Part shown: positions 44,011-52,959 of the stretch, in pieces
How positions within the stretch are numbered: position 1 is the first letter of the stretch
Layout: every line of letters begins with the position of its first letter
Assembly: GCA_963736175.1 (NCBI GenBank)
Contig: CAVTNU010000002.1
Span: 558,001-622,000 of the forward strand
Direction: 5' to 3'
Source of the DNA: Rhodoblastus sp963736175
Lineage (GTDB): Bacteria > Pseudomonadota > Alphaproteobacteria > Rhizobiales > Beijerinckiaceae
DNA: 64,000 bases
Position numbers and translations under genes: made by a program
Notes under the pieces: generated by a model
Told to the model about the DNA's origin: nothing
The model's database searches: none
What the model saw: the letters and a program-made list of their open reading frames with translations, nothing else

Positions 44011-44160
44011 ATGGATATCGAGCAAATAATGGGCCCGCTGAAATTGGTGAGCCTCCTGTCGGTCGTCTTCACATTTCTCGCCATCGTCGCCTACGCTTTG
44101 TGGCCTTCGATGCAGAAAGATTTTGACGAAGCCGCTCGCCTGCCGCTGAATGAGGACTGA
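44011..44160 (+). CDS. ccoQ: cbb3-type cytochrome c oxidase subunit CcoQ
   Basis: This 49-residue single-helix protein fills the gap between ccoO and ccoP, starting at ATG 44011 (MDIEQIMGPLKLVSLLSVV). The membrane helix is followed by ALWPSMQKDFDEAARLPL, the conserved CcoQ tail. It stabilises the CcoNO-CcoP assembly. The ATG lies eight bases after the ccoO stop. Confidence 0.93.
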   Translation: MDIEQIMGPLKLVSLLSVVFTFLAIVAYALWPSMQKDFDEAARLPLNED

Positions 44161-44163
44161 GAC

Positions 44164-45033
44164 ATGGCTGACGAACATAATCAAGAAATCGACGCCGCGA
44201 CTGGCGTGCCGACGACCGGCCATGAGTGGGACGGCGTCAAGGAGTTGAACACGCCGCTGCCGAGATGGTGGCTGTATCTGTTCTATGCGTGCATCGTCTG
44301 GTCGTTCGGCTACTGGGTCGTCTATCCGGCGATTCCGTTGGCGGGCGACTTTACCCACGGCACGTTCGGCTGGTCCTCGCGTGGGGCCGTCGCACAAGAC
44401 CTCGGCGCGCTGAAAGCTCAGCGCGCGGACATGACCGCGGCCTTGTCCAAGGCCTCGCTCGCCGATATCGAGAAAGACCCGAAAATGCTCGGTTTCGCCC
44501 GCGCTTTGGCCAAACCGGCCTTCGGCGACAATTGCTCGCCTTGCCACGGGCAAGGCGCGCAGGGCGGCAAGGGCTATCCCAACCTGAACGACGACGATTG
44601 GCTGTGGGGCGGCAAGCTCGATCAGATCAACGCCACCATCACGCATGGCGCGCGTTCTGGCGATTCTGCGGGCCATCAGGGCAATATGCCGGCGTTCGGT
44701 CGCGACGGCATCCTCAAGAAGGATGAAATCGAGGCGGTGGTCAGCTACGTCCGCTCGCTGTCGGGCTTGGAAACGGGCGATTTCTCGGCGGGCAAGAAAA
44801 TCTTCGCCGATAATTGCGCGTCCTGCCATGGCGACGACGCCAAGGGCAATCAGGACATGGGCTCGGCCAACCTGACCGACAAGATCTGGCTCTATGGCGG
44901 GGATCGTCCCACCGTGATCCAGACTGTGACGAACGGCCGCGGCGGCACGATGCCGGCGTGGGGCGGTCGTCTTGACGAGACCACGATCAAGGCGCTGACC
45001 GTTTATGTCCACTCGCTGGGCGGCGGAAAATAA
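44164..45033 (+). CDS. ccoP: cbb3-type cytochrome c oxidase subunit III (diheme)
   Basis: The 289-residue protein has one N-terminal membrane helix (preceded by HEWDGVKELNTPLPRWW, the CcoP entry motif) and two c-type heme domains: C124-x2-C127-H128 (NCSPCHG) and C218-x2-C221-H222 (NCASCHG). Electrons enter here from cytochrome c. It ends ccoNOQP, followed by a terminator. Confidence 0.96.
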   Translation: MADEHNQEIDAATGVPTTGHEWDGVKELNTPLPRWWLYLFYACIVWSFGYWVVYPAIPLAGDFTHGTFGWSSRGAVAQDLGALKAQRADMTAALSKASLADIEKDPKMLGFARALAKPAFGDNCSPCHGQGAQGGKGYPNLNDDDWLWGGKLDQINATITHGARSGDSAGHQGNMPAFGRDGILKKDEIEAVVSYVRSLSGLETGDFSAGKKIFADNCASCHGDDAKGNQDMGSANLTDKIWLYGGDRPTVIQTVTNGRGGTMPAWGGRLDETTIKALTVYVHSLGGGK

Positions 45034-45060
45034 CTTCCGGAATTCGGTCTTTTATGCGAA

Positions 45061-45089
45061 TGGGCGGCTGAAAAGCCGCCCATTTTTTT
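45061..45089 (+). terminator. Rho-independent terminator after ccoP
   Basis: TGGGCGGCT (45061-45069) and AGCCGCCCA (45074-45082) form a nine-pair stem with a four-base loop, followed by seven T residues. It separates the structural operon from the assembly operon, so the latter needs its own promoter or read-through. Confidence 0.9.
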
Positions 45090-45233
45090 GCGCGTCGTCG
45101 ATGTCGTCTGGACCGCCGAGGCCCGCTCGCTACGAAAGCGCATGACATGGCGGCGATTTCCTGCTTAAAAGCCGTCGCGGCGTACGCGGGACCAGCGTCC
45201 CGGCAGCCGACCGGACTTCGCCTTACTAGCGGC

Positions 45234-45374
45234 ATGAAGCGCTTTCATTCGGATTTTAGGGATCTGGCGCGCGTGTGCATGAAGACACTTGGCGTTCGGC
45301 GTGCGGCGACGGCTGTCGTCGGGTTCACCGGGGTTGTGCAGCAGGTTCGCGCCATGCGGAAGAAGGGCAGATGA
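45234..45374 (+). CDS. Possible small ORF translationally coupled to ccoG
   Basis: A 46-codon frame opening MKRFHSDFRDLARVCMKTL and ending in RAMRKKGR finishes in an ATGA overlapping the ccoG start. The product would be basic with a weakly hydrophobic centre (ATAVVGFTGVVQQV). Another ATG at 45279 is possible. I know no family; the ATGA overlap is the main support and could be chance. Confidence 0.3.
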   Translation: MKRFHSDFRDLARVCMKTLGVRRAATAVVGFTGVVQQVRAMRKKGR

Positions 45375-46861
45375 GCGGCGATTTAGGATTGATCTCGGGC
45401 GTGAAACCGGCGGCGCTCAAAATTGCCGAACCCCTTGCCACGGCCGACGGCGGCCTTTTCGAATCGCGCAAGCAAATATTTCCGCAGCGTGTTTCGGGGT
45501 TTTTCCGGAACATTAAATGGGGCCTGCTGATCGGCGGCCTGCTGATCTATTATCTTTTGCCGTTTGTGCGTTGGAATAGAGGTCCGGACGCGCCCTCGCA
45601 GGCGGTTCTGGTCGATATCGCCAATCATCGCTTTTATTTTTTCGGCATCGAAATCTGGCCGCAGGAAGTCTATTACATCACCGGCCTGCTCGTGCTCGCC
45701 GCGATGGTGCTATTTTTGATGAACGCCGTCGCCGGACGTGTCTGGTGCGGTTATCTGTGTCCGCAAACGGTGTGGACCGATCTCTACATGCTGATTGAGC
45801 GTCTCGTGGAGGGCGACCGCCGCGAGCGCATGATAAAGGCGAAACAGCCCTTCAGTTTGGATCGTTTCGTCGAATTGCTGATGAAGCATTCGCTCTGGCT
45901 GATCGTCGCCTGGTGGACCGGCGGCGCCTGGGTTCTTTATTTCGCCGACGCGCCGACGCTTTTCAAACAGCTCGCGACCTTTCAGGCGCCGGCGATCGCC
46001 TATATTTGGATCGCCATCCTGACCCTCAGCACCTATATGCTCGCCGGCTTCGCGCGTGAGCAGGTGTGCGTGTTCATGTGTCCCTGGCCGCGTATTCAAG
46101 CCGCGCTGACGGATGAGTGGGCGCTGAACATCAGTTATCGGTTCGATCGTGGCGAACCGCGCGGCTCGGTGAAGAAAAACGCCGCGTTGCGCGTCGCCGG
46201 TCAGCCGGCTGGCGACTGTGTCGATTGCGGTCAATGCGTCGCCGTCTGTCCGACCGGCGTCGACATTCGCAAAGGTCTCGACATGGGTTGCATCCAATGC
46301 GGCCTGTGCATCGACGCCTGCGATGCGGTGATGACGAAGATCGGCAAGCCGACGCGGCTGATCGCCTATGACACCGACGTGAACATTTATCGCCGCGCCG
46401 ATGGCCTGCCCGCGCTCAAGGCCCGCTTCCTGCGCGCGCGCACGCTGATTTACCTCGCCATCATTCTTGCCGTCGCCGGCCTGATGGGCTTTACTCTGGC
46501 GACGCGGCGGACGCTTGGCGTCGACGTCATGCATGACCGCAATCCGATCTATGTTTCGCTGTCGGACGGTTCGGTGCGCAACGCCTACACGATCCGTCTT
46601 CTCAACAAGGGCGGCGCGATGCGCACGTTTAATTTGAGCGTCGAAGGCCTTGCGCCCATCCGCATCGACGCCGCCGGCGCCACGGCCACCGCCAATGGCG
46701 TCGCCATCACCGTCGATCCAGACCAGACATTGGAGATGCGCGTGTTGCTGACTGCCCCGCCAGACGCCAGTTTGCCGCCGAGCACGCCGCTGCGCGTGGT
46801 TTTGACCGACGCCCAGACCGGCGAAACGGCGAAAGCCTCCGACTTTTTCAAGGCCCCTTGA
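45371..46861 (+). CDS. ccoG: cbb3 oxidase assembly protein CcoG (Fe-S membrane protein)
   Basis: ATG 45371 (MSGDLGLISG) is chosen from the family N-terminus; the product is 496 residues. It has about five membrane helices, with cysteine motifs CGYLCPQTVWTD and CVFMCPWPRIQ, then two [4Fe-4S] ferredoxin sites CVDCGQCVAVCPTG and CIQCGLCIDAC. A periplasmic immunoglobulin-like domain (FixG_C) ends it. CcoG reduces Cu(II) for oxidase assembly in Rhodobacter. It starts the ccoGHISA group. Confidence 0.95.
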   Translation: MSGDLGLISGVKPAALKIAEPLATADGGLFESRKQIFPQRVSGFFRNIKWGLLIGGLLIYYLLPFVRWNRGPDAPSQAVLVDIANHRFYFFGIEIWPQEVYYITGLLVLAAMVLFLMNAVAGRVWCGYLCPQTVWTDLYMLIERLVEGDRRERMIKAKQPFSLDRFVELLMKHSLWLIVAWWTGGAWVLYFADAPTLFKQLATFQAPAIAYIWIAILTLSTYMLAGFAREQVCVFMCPWPRIQAALTDEWALNISYRFDRGEPRGSVKKNAALRVAGQPAGDCVDCGQCVAVCPTGVDIRKGLDMGCIQCGLCIDACDAVMTKIGKPTRLIAYDTDVNIYRRADGLPALKARFLRARTLIYLAIILAVAGLMGFTLATRRTLGVDVMHDRNPIYVSLSDGSVRNAYTIRLLNKGGAMRTFNLSVEGLAPIRIDAAGATATANGVAITVDPDQTLEMRVLLTAPPDASLPPSTPLRVVLTDAQTGETAKASDFFKAP

Positions 46862-46871
46862 AGGACGCGCG

Positions 46872-47375
46872 ATGAGTGAACAAAGCGATTATCAACCCGG
46901 CGGCAAGAAGCTGACAGGCCGTTCGGTCCTGGCGATGCTGGTGGCGTTTTTCACGGTCATGCTGTTGGCCAACGCCATCATGGCGCGCTATGCGATCAAG
47001 ACCTTCTCCGGTCTTGACGCCGACAATCCTTACGACAGCGGCCTTGCCTACAACCGCGAGATCGAGGCGGCCAAGGCGCAGGCCGAACTCGGCTGGCGTG
47101 TCGATCTGACCCGCACCAGGGAAGGTCCGGCCACCGCCATTACCGTCACCGCCAAGGACCGGGACGGCCGGCCGTTGATCGGGGTCGAGGTTTCGACGCG
47201 CTTCATGCATCCCGCCAACCGCAAGCTCGATCAGGTCGTCGCCGCCAGCGAGACAGCGGAGGGCGTCTACAAAGCCGGCGCGGATTTGACGCCCGGCCAT
47301 TGGGAGGTGCTGATCGATATCAGCCGCGATGGCGCCAGATTGTTTCGAACCGACAATCAAATCGACGTCGAGTAA
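46872..47375 (+). CDS. ccoH: cbb3 oxidase assembly protein CcoH/FixH
   Basis: The 167-residue product has one N-terminal membrane helix (residues 18-40) and the FixH periplasmic domain with YDSGLAYNREIEAAKAQ and GWRVDLT. CcoH stabilises the oxidase during assembly. It is ten bases after ccoG and six before ccoI. Confidence 0.93.
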   Translation: MSEQSDYQPGGKKLTGRSVLAMLVAFFTVMLLANAIMARYAIKTFSGLDADNPYDSGLAYNREIEAAKAQAELGWRVDLTRTREGPATAITVTAKDRDGRPLIGVEVSTRFMHPANRKLDQVVAASETAEGVYKAGADLTPGHWEVLIDISRDGARLFRTDNQIDVE

Positions 47376-47381
47376 CGCGAC

Positions 47382-49631
47382 ATGAACGCCGCCGCCGATT
47401 TCTCCCATTTCGTCAGACGCGAGGACGACGGGTCGGCGCGGATGGATATGGCGATCGACGGCATCACCTGCGCCGCTTGCCTCACCGACATTGAAGGGGC
47501 GATGAAACGCCTGCCTGGCGTCAAGGCCGCCCGTCTCAATCTGACCAACCATCGCCTGACGCTGAATTGGGACAGTTCGCGGATCGATCCGGCGCGCATG
47601 ATTGGCGCGCTCGAGGCTGTCGGCTATCGCGCTTATCCTTTCGAGCAAAGACGCGCGGAGGCGGACGAGGCCGCGCGCATGACGCTTCTGCTCAAATGCC
47701 TTGGCGTCGCCGGTTTTGCGGCGATGAACGTCATGTTGCTGTCGATTTCGGTCTGGGCGGGCGACGCGACGTCGATGAGCGCGGAGACGCGCGATTTCTT
47801 CCACTGGCTGTCGGCCTTGATTGCTTTGCCGGCGGCGGCCTACGCCGGTCAGCCGTTTTTCCTCAGCGCTTTGGCGGCGCTGCGGCAGGGCCGCCTCAAT
47901 ATGGACGTGCCGATCTCCATCGGCGTGTGGTTGGCGCTGGCGATGTCGGTTTACGAAACGGCCAATCACGCCGCCAACGCCTATTTTGATTCGGCGATCA
48001 TGTTGCTGCTGTTTCTGCTGGCCGGACGCGCGCTCGATCAGGCGATGCGCCGCAAGATGCGGACGGCGGCGGGCAATCTCGCCGCGCTGAAAGGCGAGAT
48101 CGCCCAGCGAATGGTTCTGTCGGAGACGGGCGAGGCGATCGAATCCGTGCCGGTCGAAGCTTTGAGCGTCGACGACCGCATCCTGGTGCGTCCGGGCGAG
48201 CGCATTCCGGCCGACGGCGTCGTTCTGTCTGGCGCCTCGGAGGTCGATGAAAGTCCGATTACCGGCGAGACGGCGCGACGTCCGGCGCGCGTCGGCGAGA
48301 CCCTTTACGCCGGATCGGTCAATTTCGACGGCGCCTTGACCCTGCGCGTCACAGCAGCCGGAACGTCGGCGTTGATCGACGAAGTGGCGCGGTTGGTCGA
48401 AACGGCGAGCGTGGCGCGCTCGCGCTATATGCGTCTGGCCGACCGCGTATCCCGGTTTTACGCGCCGATGGTGCATCTGACCGCGATTTTGACTGGCGTC
48501 GGCTGGTTGATCGCCGGGGCCGGCCTGCATGACGCTATCGTCATCGCCATCTCCGTGTTGGTCATCACCTGTCCCTGCGCTTTGGCGCTGGCTGTGCCGA
48601 CGGTTCAGGTCATGGCGTCCGGCGCGCTGTTTCGCGCCGGCCTGGTGCTCAACGCCGCCGAGGGCGTCGAGAAGTTGGCGGAAGTCGATTGCGTCATTTT
48701 CGACAAGACCGGCACCTTGACCCTGCCCGAGCCGCGCATCGTCAACGCCGCCGAGATCGCCCCCGATTTACTCGCTTTGGCGGCGCGGCTGGCGCGCGCT
48801 TCGCGCCATCCTCTGGCGGCGGCGCTGACGCGCGCCGTTCCCGGCGCTTCGCCGCTCGACGGCGCGCGCGAGGAGACCGGCGCGGGCGTGATTGCCGTTG
48901 TCGACGGCGTTGAGGCAAGGCTCGGCTCAGCCGGTTTCTGTGGCATGGAAGACGCGAGCGCGCCAAGCGAGGCGGGCGCCTCGACGCTGTTCTTCGCCTT
49001 CGGCGCGCGTATGGCTCGCCTCGAAGTGCGTCAGGCTCTGCGTGTCGACGCGCGCGAAACGGTCGCCGCGCTGCGCGCGCGCGGTCTTGCTGTTTCGATT
49101 CTGTCGGGCGACCGGCCCGAAGCGGTCGCGCCCATCGCGGAGGCGCTTGGCGTCGAGGATTGGGCCGGCGCCTTGAAGCCGGCGGAGAAAATCGCCCGTG
49201 TCGAGGCGCTCAGGGCGCAGGGCCGGCGCGCGTTGATGGTCGGCGACGGCCTCAACGACGCGCCCGCGCTCGCCGCCGCATGGTGCTCGATTTCGCCGAT
49301 CACCGCCGTCGATCTGGCGCAGGCGCAAGCCGACGCCGTGTTCCTCGGCGAACGTCTGGCGCCGGTCGTCGCCGCGATCGACATCGCCAGGCGGGCGCGC
49401 GCCTTGACGCGCCAGAATCTTATTCTTGCTGTTGTCTACAATGTGGTCGCCGTGCCTTTGGCCATCGCCGGCTTTGCAACGCCGTTGATCGCCGCCGCCG
49501 CGATGTCGGGCTCCTCGATTGTCGTTACGCTGAACGCCTTGCGTTTACGTTTTTCCGACGCGCCGATCAGCAAGACGCCGGCGCCCGCGGCGTCGACCGG
49601 CCTTGCGCTGGAACAATGGCGACGCGTTTGA
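47382..49631 (+). CDS. ccoI: Copper-exporting P1B-type ATPase CcoI/FixI
   Basis: The 749-residue ATPase has an N-terminal metal-binding GITCAAC (C30, C33), the membrane CPC motif (C397-P-C399), the phosphorylated aspartate D441 in DKTGTLT, and the hinge VGDGLNDAPALA. CcoI moves Cu(I) to the periplasm for insertion into CcoN. Within this operon it supplies copper to the oxidase rather than detoxifying. Confidence 0.95.
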   Translation: MNAAADFSHFVRREDDGSARMDMAIDGITCAACLTDIEGAMKRLPGVKAARLNLTNHRLTLNWDSSRIDPARMIGALEAVGYRAYPFEQRRAEADEAARMTLLLKCLGVAGFAAMNVMLLSISVWAGDATSMSAETRDFFHWLSALIALPAAAYAGQPFFLSALAALRQGRLNMDVPISIGVWLALAMSVYETANHAANAYFDSAIMLLLFLLAGRALDQAMRRKMRTAAGNLAALKGEIAQRMVLSETGEAIESVPVEALSVDDRILVRPGERIPADGVVLSGASEVDESPITGETARRPARVGETLYAGSVNFDGALTLRVTAAGTSALIDEVARLVETASVARSRYMRLADRVSRFYAPMVHLTAILTGVGWLIAGAGLHDAIVIAISVLVITCPCALALAVPTVQVMASGALFRAGLVLNAAEGVEKLAEVDCVIFDKTGTLTLPEPRIVNAAEIAPDLLALAARLARASRHPLAAALTRAVPGASPLDGAREETGAGVIAVVDGVEARLGSAGFCGMEDASAPSEAGASTLFFAFGARMARLEVRQALRVDARETVAALRARGLAVSILSGDRPEAVAPIAEALGVEDWAGALKPAEKIARVEALRAQGRRALMVGDGLNDAPALAAAWCSISPITAVDLAQAQADAVFLGERLAPVVAAIDIARRARALTRQNLILAVVYNVVAVPLAIAGFATPLIAAAAMSGSSIVVTLNALRLRFSDAPISKTPAPAASTGLALEQWRRV

Positions 49632-49726
49632 TTTTTGGCAAAAGGGCAAGCGCGTTGAAGCGAGCGCGTCCTTGCCTGTTATCCAGGCGAAGCCTATTGT
49701 CGCTGTGAGTCAGAGGCAGCCCGCAT

Positions 49727-49876
49727 ATGAACGTTCTGGTTTATCTCGTCCCCGCCGCGCTTTTGCTCGGCCTTGGCGCGCTTTACGGGCTGATGTGGTC
49801 GCTCAAGCGCGATCAGTATGAAGATCTCGAAGGCGCCGCCTATCGCATTCTGCTCGACGACGACATCGAGAAATGA
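49727..49876 (+). CDS. ccoS: cbb3 oxidase maturation protein CcoS
   Basis: ATG 49727 opens a 49-residue protein MNVLVYLVPAALLLGLGAL with one membrane helix, ending WSLKRDQYEDLEGAAYRI then LLDDD, the CcoS signature. It is needed to insert the heme and copper cofactors. Its stop overlaps the next gene in an ATGA. Confidence 0.93.
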   Translation: MNVLVYLVPAALLLGLGALYGLMWSLKRDQYEDLEGAAYRILLDDDIEK

Positions 49877-51093
49877 GCCTGTTCGGGCCATCGGGACAAC
49901 AAACGGCGAGCAGCGCGGAATTGGCGCCGCAGGCTGGCGAAGGCGCTTCGCCGCGCGCTGGAAGGCTGGCCTGTTTCTGTCCGCCGGGCGTGCCGATCGA
50001 GGGCGCGTTGGCTCCCCCGCCGGGCGCGTGGCGTCCGGGAGTTCTGTTTCTCGCCGGCGGCTTTTCCTTATCGGTCCTTTCGCAGAGTTTGGCCTTGGGC
50101 GTGTTGCCGCTGGCGGGCCTGTTGCTGGCGCCCAAAACCGCGCTGATCGTGGCGCCTTACATCGCCATGATGCTCGGCGCGGCGGCGGCGACTTTCCCGG
50201 CTTCGTTCCTGCTCGACGCTTTTGGCCGGCGCGCCGCTTTGGCGCTTGGCGCCAGTCACGGCGCGGCGGGCGGCCTCGTAATGGCCTGGGCCCTGTCGAA
50301 AAGCGCTTTTTGGCCATTTTGTCTCGGCGCTTTCTGGCTTGGCGTCGCGCAGGGCTTCAGCCTGTTTTACCGCCATGAGGCGACTGTCGGCGCCGACGGA
50401 GCAGGGCGCGCCAACGCCGCCGCGATCGTCCTGGGATCAGGCGCGCTGGCGGGCTTCGTCGGGCCGGCGCTGGTCTGGGCCGTGGGCGCGATAGCCCCCG
50501 ATTCCGTCATGGCCGGTTCGGCGCTGGCGGCGGCGCTGGCGCAGGTCGCGGTGTTGGTTCTCGCGATATTCGCGATGGAGCGCGCGCCCGCGCTGTCGTA
50601 TGCGTCGGCGGCGCGCGCGCCCGAAAAGTCGGCGTGGCGCGAAGCCGTCGCGCCGACCCTGCTGGCGGGGCTCGCCTGGTTCGCGATGACGGCGGTGATG
50701 TTGTCGGCGCCTTTCGCGATGGCCGGCTGCGGCATCGGCGTTTCCGGCGTTATGGGCGCGATCGCCTGGCATGTCGTGGCGATGTACGCGCCCGCCTTCT
50801 TCAGCGCGCCGCTTTCGCGGTTGGCCACGCCCCCCACCGTCGTCGCCTTGGGGCTGGCGTTGATCGTCGTGGCCAAGTGGATCGAAGTCGCGGCCGGCGA
50901 TATCTGGGGATTTTCGACGGCCTTGATCGTCGTCGCCATCGGTTGGTCGCTGACGACTTCGGGAGCGACGATCTGGCTGCACCGACAAGCCCATCCCTCG
51001 CGCGCCGTTCTGGCGGCGCATGACGCGGTGCTGTTCGTCAGCGCCATCGTTGGCGCACTTGCCGCTGTAGGGCCCGGTTTTCTGGGTCATTGA
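49873..51093 (+). CDS. ccoA: MFS transporter, probable CcoA-type copper importer
   Basis: The 406-residue protein has about twelve hydrophobic segments after a hydrophilic N-terminus of roughly 45 residues. Two motifs known to be essential in Rhodobacter CcoA are present: M272-x3-M276 (MTAVM) and H300-x3-M304 (HVVAM), and the distance between the first Met and the His is 28 residues, as in CcoA (M233 to H261). It overlaps ccoS in an ATGA, so it is translated with the cbb3 assembly genes. The role would be Cu import for CcoI. A different MFS substrate is possible but less likely. Confidence 0.78.
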   Translation: MSLFGPSGQQTASSAELAPQAGEGASPRAGRLACFCPPGVPIEGALAPPPGAWRPGVLFLAGGFSLSVLSQSLALGVLPLAGLLLAPKTALIVAPYIAMMLGAAAATFPASFLLDAFGRRAALALGASHGAAGGLVMAWALSKSAFWPFCLGAFWLGVAQGFSLFYRHEATVGADGAGRANAAAIVLGSGALAGFVGPALVWAVGAIAPDSVMAGSALAAALAQVAVLVLAIFAMERAPALSYASAARAPEKSAWREAVAPTLLAGLAWFAMTAVMLSAPFAMAGCGIGVSGVMGAIAWHVVAMYAPAFFSAPLSRLATPPTVVALGLALIVVAKWIEVAAGDIWGFSTALIVVAIGWSLTTSGATIWLHRQAHPSRAVLAAHDAVLFVSAIVGALAAVGPGFLGH

Positions 51094-51367
51094 GCCGCAT
51101 CGGCCGCGAGAGTGCGACGAAACTGCGAACGTTAAATATAAATTATGTAACAACACGTATTAAGCGAGTTGTATTTAAAAAAAATTCAAAAATTTGTAAA
51201 AATTATTGCTGTATACTTGAATATATGCTTGACCGCCTCTAATTTAAGCGCAAAGAATCGTTCGAACGCGGCGACTGAAACCGCGAAGAGCAGCGGATGG
51301 CGATTTCACGCCAAATTCGGGGAAACGTCTTGATCGAGGGAGTACGTCATTGACCGGAGCGTGACGC
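51094..51367. promoter_or_regulatory. AT-rich intergenic region before the AraC-type regulator
   Basis: This 274-base gap is markedly AT-rich between about 51120 and 51245, in contrast to the GC-rich genes beside it. It holds no ORF with a credible ribosome site and no strong terminator. It probably carries the promoter of the AraC-type gene and may bind nucleoid proteins. Confidence 0.5.
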
Positions 51368-52438
51368 ATGTATGCAGGCAAAATTTTGGCGGACGACGCG
51401 CAACCCGCCAATCGGTTTTCGATAGCGGCGCCCTTTCTGCGTATCCTCATCGATTACTGCGCGGATAGGGGCCTGCCGGCCGAAATGCTGTTTCGCGCCT
51501 GCGGTTTCGATCCGGCTGCGCTGGATGATATCGAGGGGCGCTTCCCTTGCGACGATTTCCTCCAGCTTTGCCAATATGCGGCCAAACGTTTCGACGATCC
51601 CTGCCTTGGCCTCCATCTTGGCCAGAATATGAAGGCGCAAAATCTCGGGCCTTACGGCTTTGGCTTGTTGAGCTGCAGCACGGTGCGCGAGACCTTCACA
51701 CGCGTGGCGCGTTTTTCGACCCTGATGATCGACGCCGGCTACAACAGCTTCGAACAGCGCGGCGACGTTTGCGTTCGCTATTGGCGCAGCCATCTGCCCA
51801 AGGATGCGCCCGGCAGCCGGCTGCTCGACGAATTGCTGATGGCCGGTTTTATCACCATGGCGCGGCGGATTGCCGAGATCGCCGGGTATGAGGAAGTCAA
51901 CGGTCTTTGGGTTTCCTTCCGCCAATCGCCGCCGCGCGACCTGACGCCCTATCAAGAGATCTTCCGCTGCCCAATTCATTTTGGCGCCGAGCAGGACGCG
52001 ATAGCCTTCGAGTCGGCGCATCTGGACCGCGCCATGCCGGGCGATCCGCAAGTGCGCGCGGCGATCGACGCGCTCTGCGAACGGTTGTTGAAGACCCTCA
52101 ACGATCCGGGCGAACCGGTCTGGCTGGCCGATTGCCGGCGCGCCATCGTCGGCGCCTTCGAAAACGGCGAGCCGGATCTGGCGCATGTCGCCGCCGCCCT
52201 CAAGTTGTCGCCGCAAGCCCTCAGACAGCGGCTGGCGAGGCGCGACAGCAGCTTTCGTGGGGAGGTCGAGGCGCTGCGTCGCGAATTGGCGCTCGACTAT
52301 TTGAAAGATCCCTCGCTCAGTCTCGTCGACGTGGCGATCCTGCTGGGATTTTCGGAGCAGAGCGCCTTCCAGCGCGCCTTCAAGCGCTGGACCGGCGAAA
52401 CGCCGGGCGATTTCCGCAAACACATTGAGAGCGTCTGA
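51368..52438 (+). CDS. AraC-family transcriptional regulator (Arabinose_bd N-terminal domain)
   Basis: The 356-residue protein has the alpha-helical sensor domain of OruR/ArgR-type AraC regulators (PAEMLFRACGFDPAALDDIE; LGPYGFGLLSCSTVRETFTR) and a C-terminal pair of helix-turn-helix motifs: AAALKLSPQALRQRLARRDS and VDVAILLGFSEQSAFQRAFK, closing with RWTGETPGDFRK. It probably activates an operon in response to a small molecule. The target is not evident from neighbours. Confidence 0.87.
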   Translation: MYAGKILADDAQPANRFSIAAPFLRILIDYCADRGLPAEMLFRACGFDPAALDDIEGRFPCDDFLQLCQYAAKRFDDPCLGLHLGQNMKAQNLGPYGFGLLSCSTVRETFTRVARFSTLMIDAGYNSFEQRGDVCVRYWRSHLPKDAPGSRLLDELLMAGFITMARRIAEIAGYEEVNGLWVSFRQSPPRDLTPYQEIFRCPIHFGAEQDAIAFESAHLDRAMPGDPQVRAAIDALCERLLKTLNDPGEPVWLADCRRAIVGAFENGEPDLAHVAAALKLSPQALRQRLARRDSSFRGEVEALRRELALDYLKDPSLSLVDVAILLGFSEQSAFQRAFKRWTGETPGDFRKHIESV

Positions 52439-52456
52439 CGAATACGACAAACGCTC

Positions 52457-52490
52457 AAAAAAACGCCACCGGCCAATCAGGCCGGTGGCG
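52457..52490 (-). terminator. Rho-independent terminator for the minus-strand small gene
   Basis: CGCCACCGGCC and GGCCGGTGGCG (52464-52474 and 52480-52490) form an eleven-pair stem with five-base loop. On the minus strand it is followed by seven T residues (52463-52457). It ends the transcript of the small exported gene at 52598, and may also slow the AraC gene transcript. Confidence 0.85.
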
Positions 52491-52597
52491 CTGCGTTGGA
52501 GCGACGCGCTCGCTTCGCTCGCCGTTAAGCGAGGGAGGGGAATGCTTCCCGGCGATCGTTCGAGACAACCGCGCCGCGCCAAAAGCGAATTGAAAAA

Positions 52598-52831
52598 TTA
52601 CCGGACGCCGCGCGCCTGTTCGGACGTCGCCGCAGCCTGCGGGCCATAAGAGCCGTTCTTGCGGCACTCTTCTTTCCAGGCGGTCATCGGAGCGCCATTG
52701 GTGGCGACGGGATTTTCCGGGCAGGGAATGGCCGGGTTCGGAACGGTCGGCGGCGCGCTCTGCGCCTGCGCGGCGAGGGCGAAGCCGCTGGCGAGAACGG
52801 TCGCGGTGAGGAGGGTGGTGATCTTTTTCAT
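52598..52831 (-). CDS. Small secreted hypothetical protein, 77 aa
   Basis: ATG 52831 follows AGGAG, giving 77 residues with a signal peptide (MKKITTLLTATVLASGFALA, cleavage after AQA). The mature part, QSAPPTVPNPAIPCPENPVA then MTAWKEECRKNGSYG, has two cysteines that may pair. No known family is evident. A strong terminator follows it. Confidence 0.65.
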   Translation of the reverse strand: MKKITTLLTATVLASGFALAAQAQSAPPTVPNPAIPCPENPVATNGAPMTAWKEECRKNGSYGPQAAATSEQARGVR

Positions 52832-52959
52832 GATAATCTCCTGAATGGATGTCAGATCCATGCTCGGAAATTATCGTTAGGCGCCGCCGCCGTATTGACC
52901 GGCGACTCTGCAATCCATTGATCGCAGAGTTACCATCGCGCGCTTTCGCGTCGACGCCG

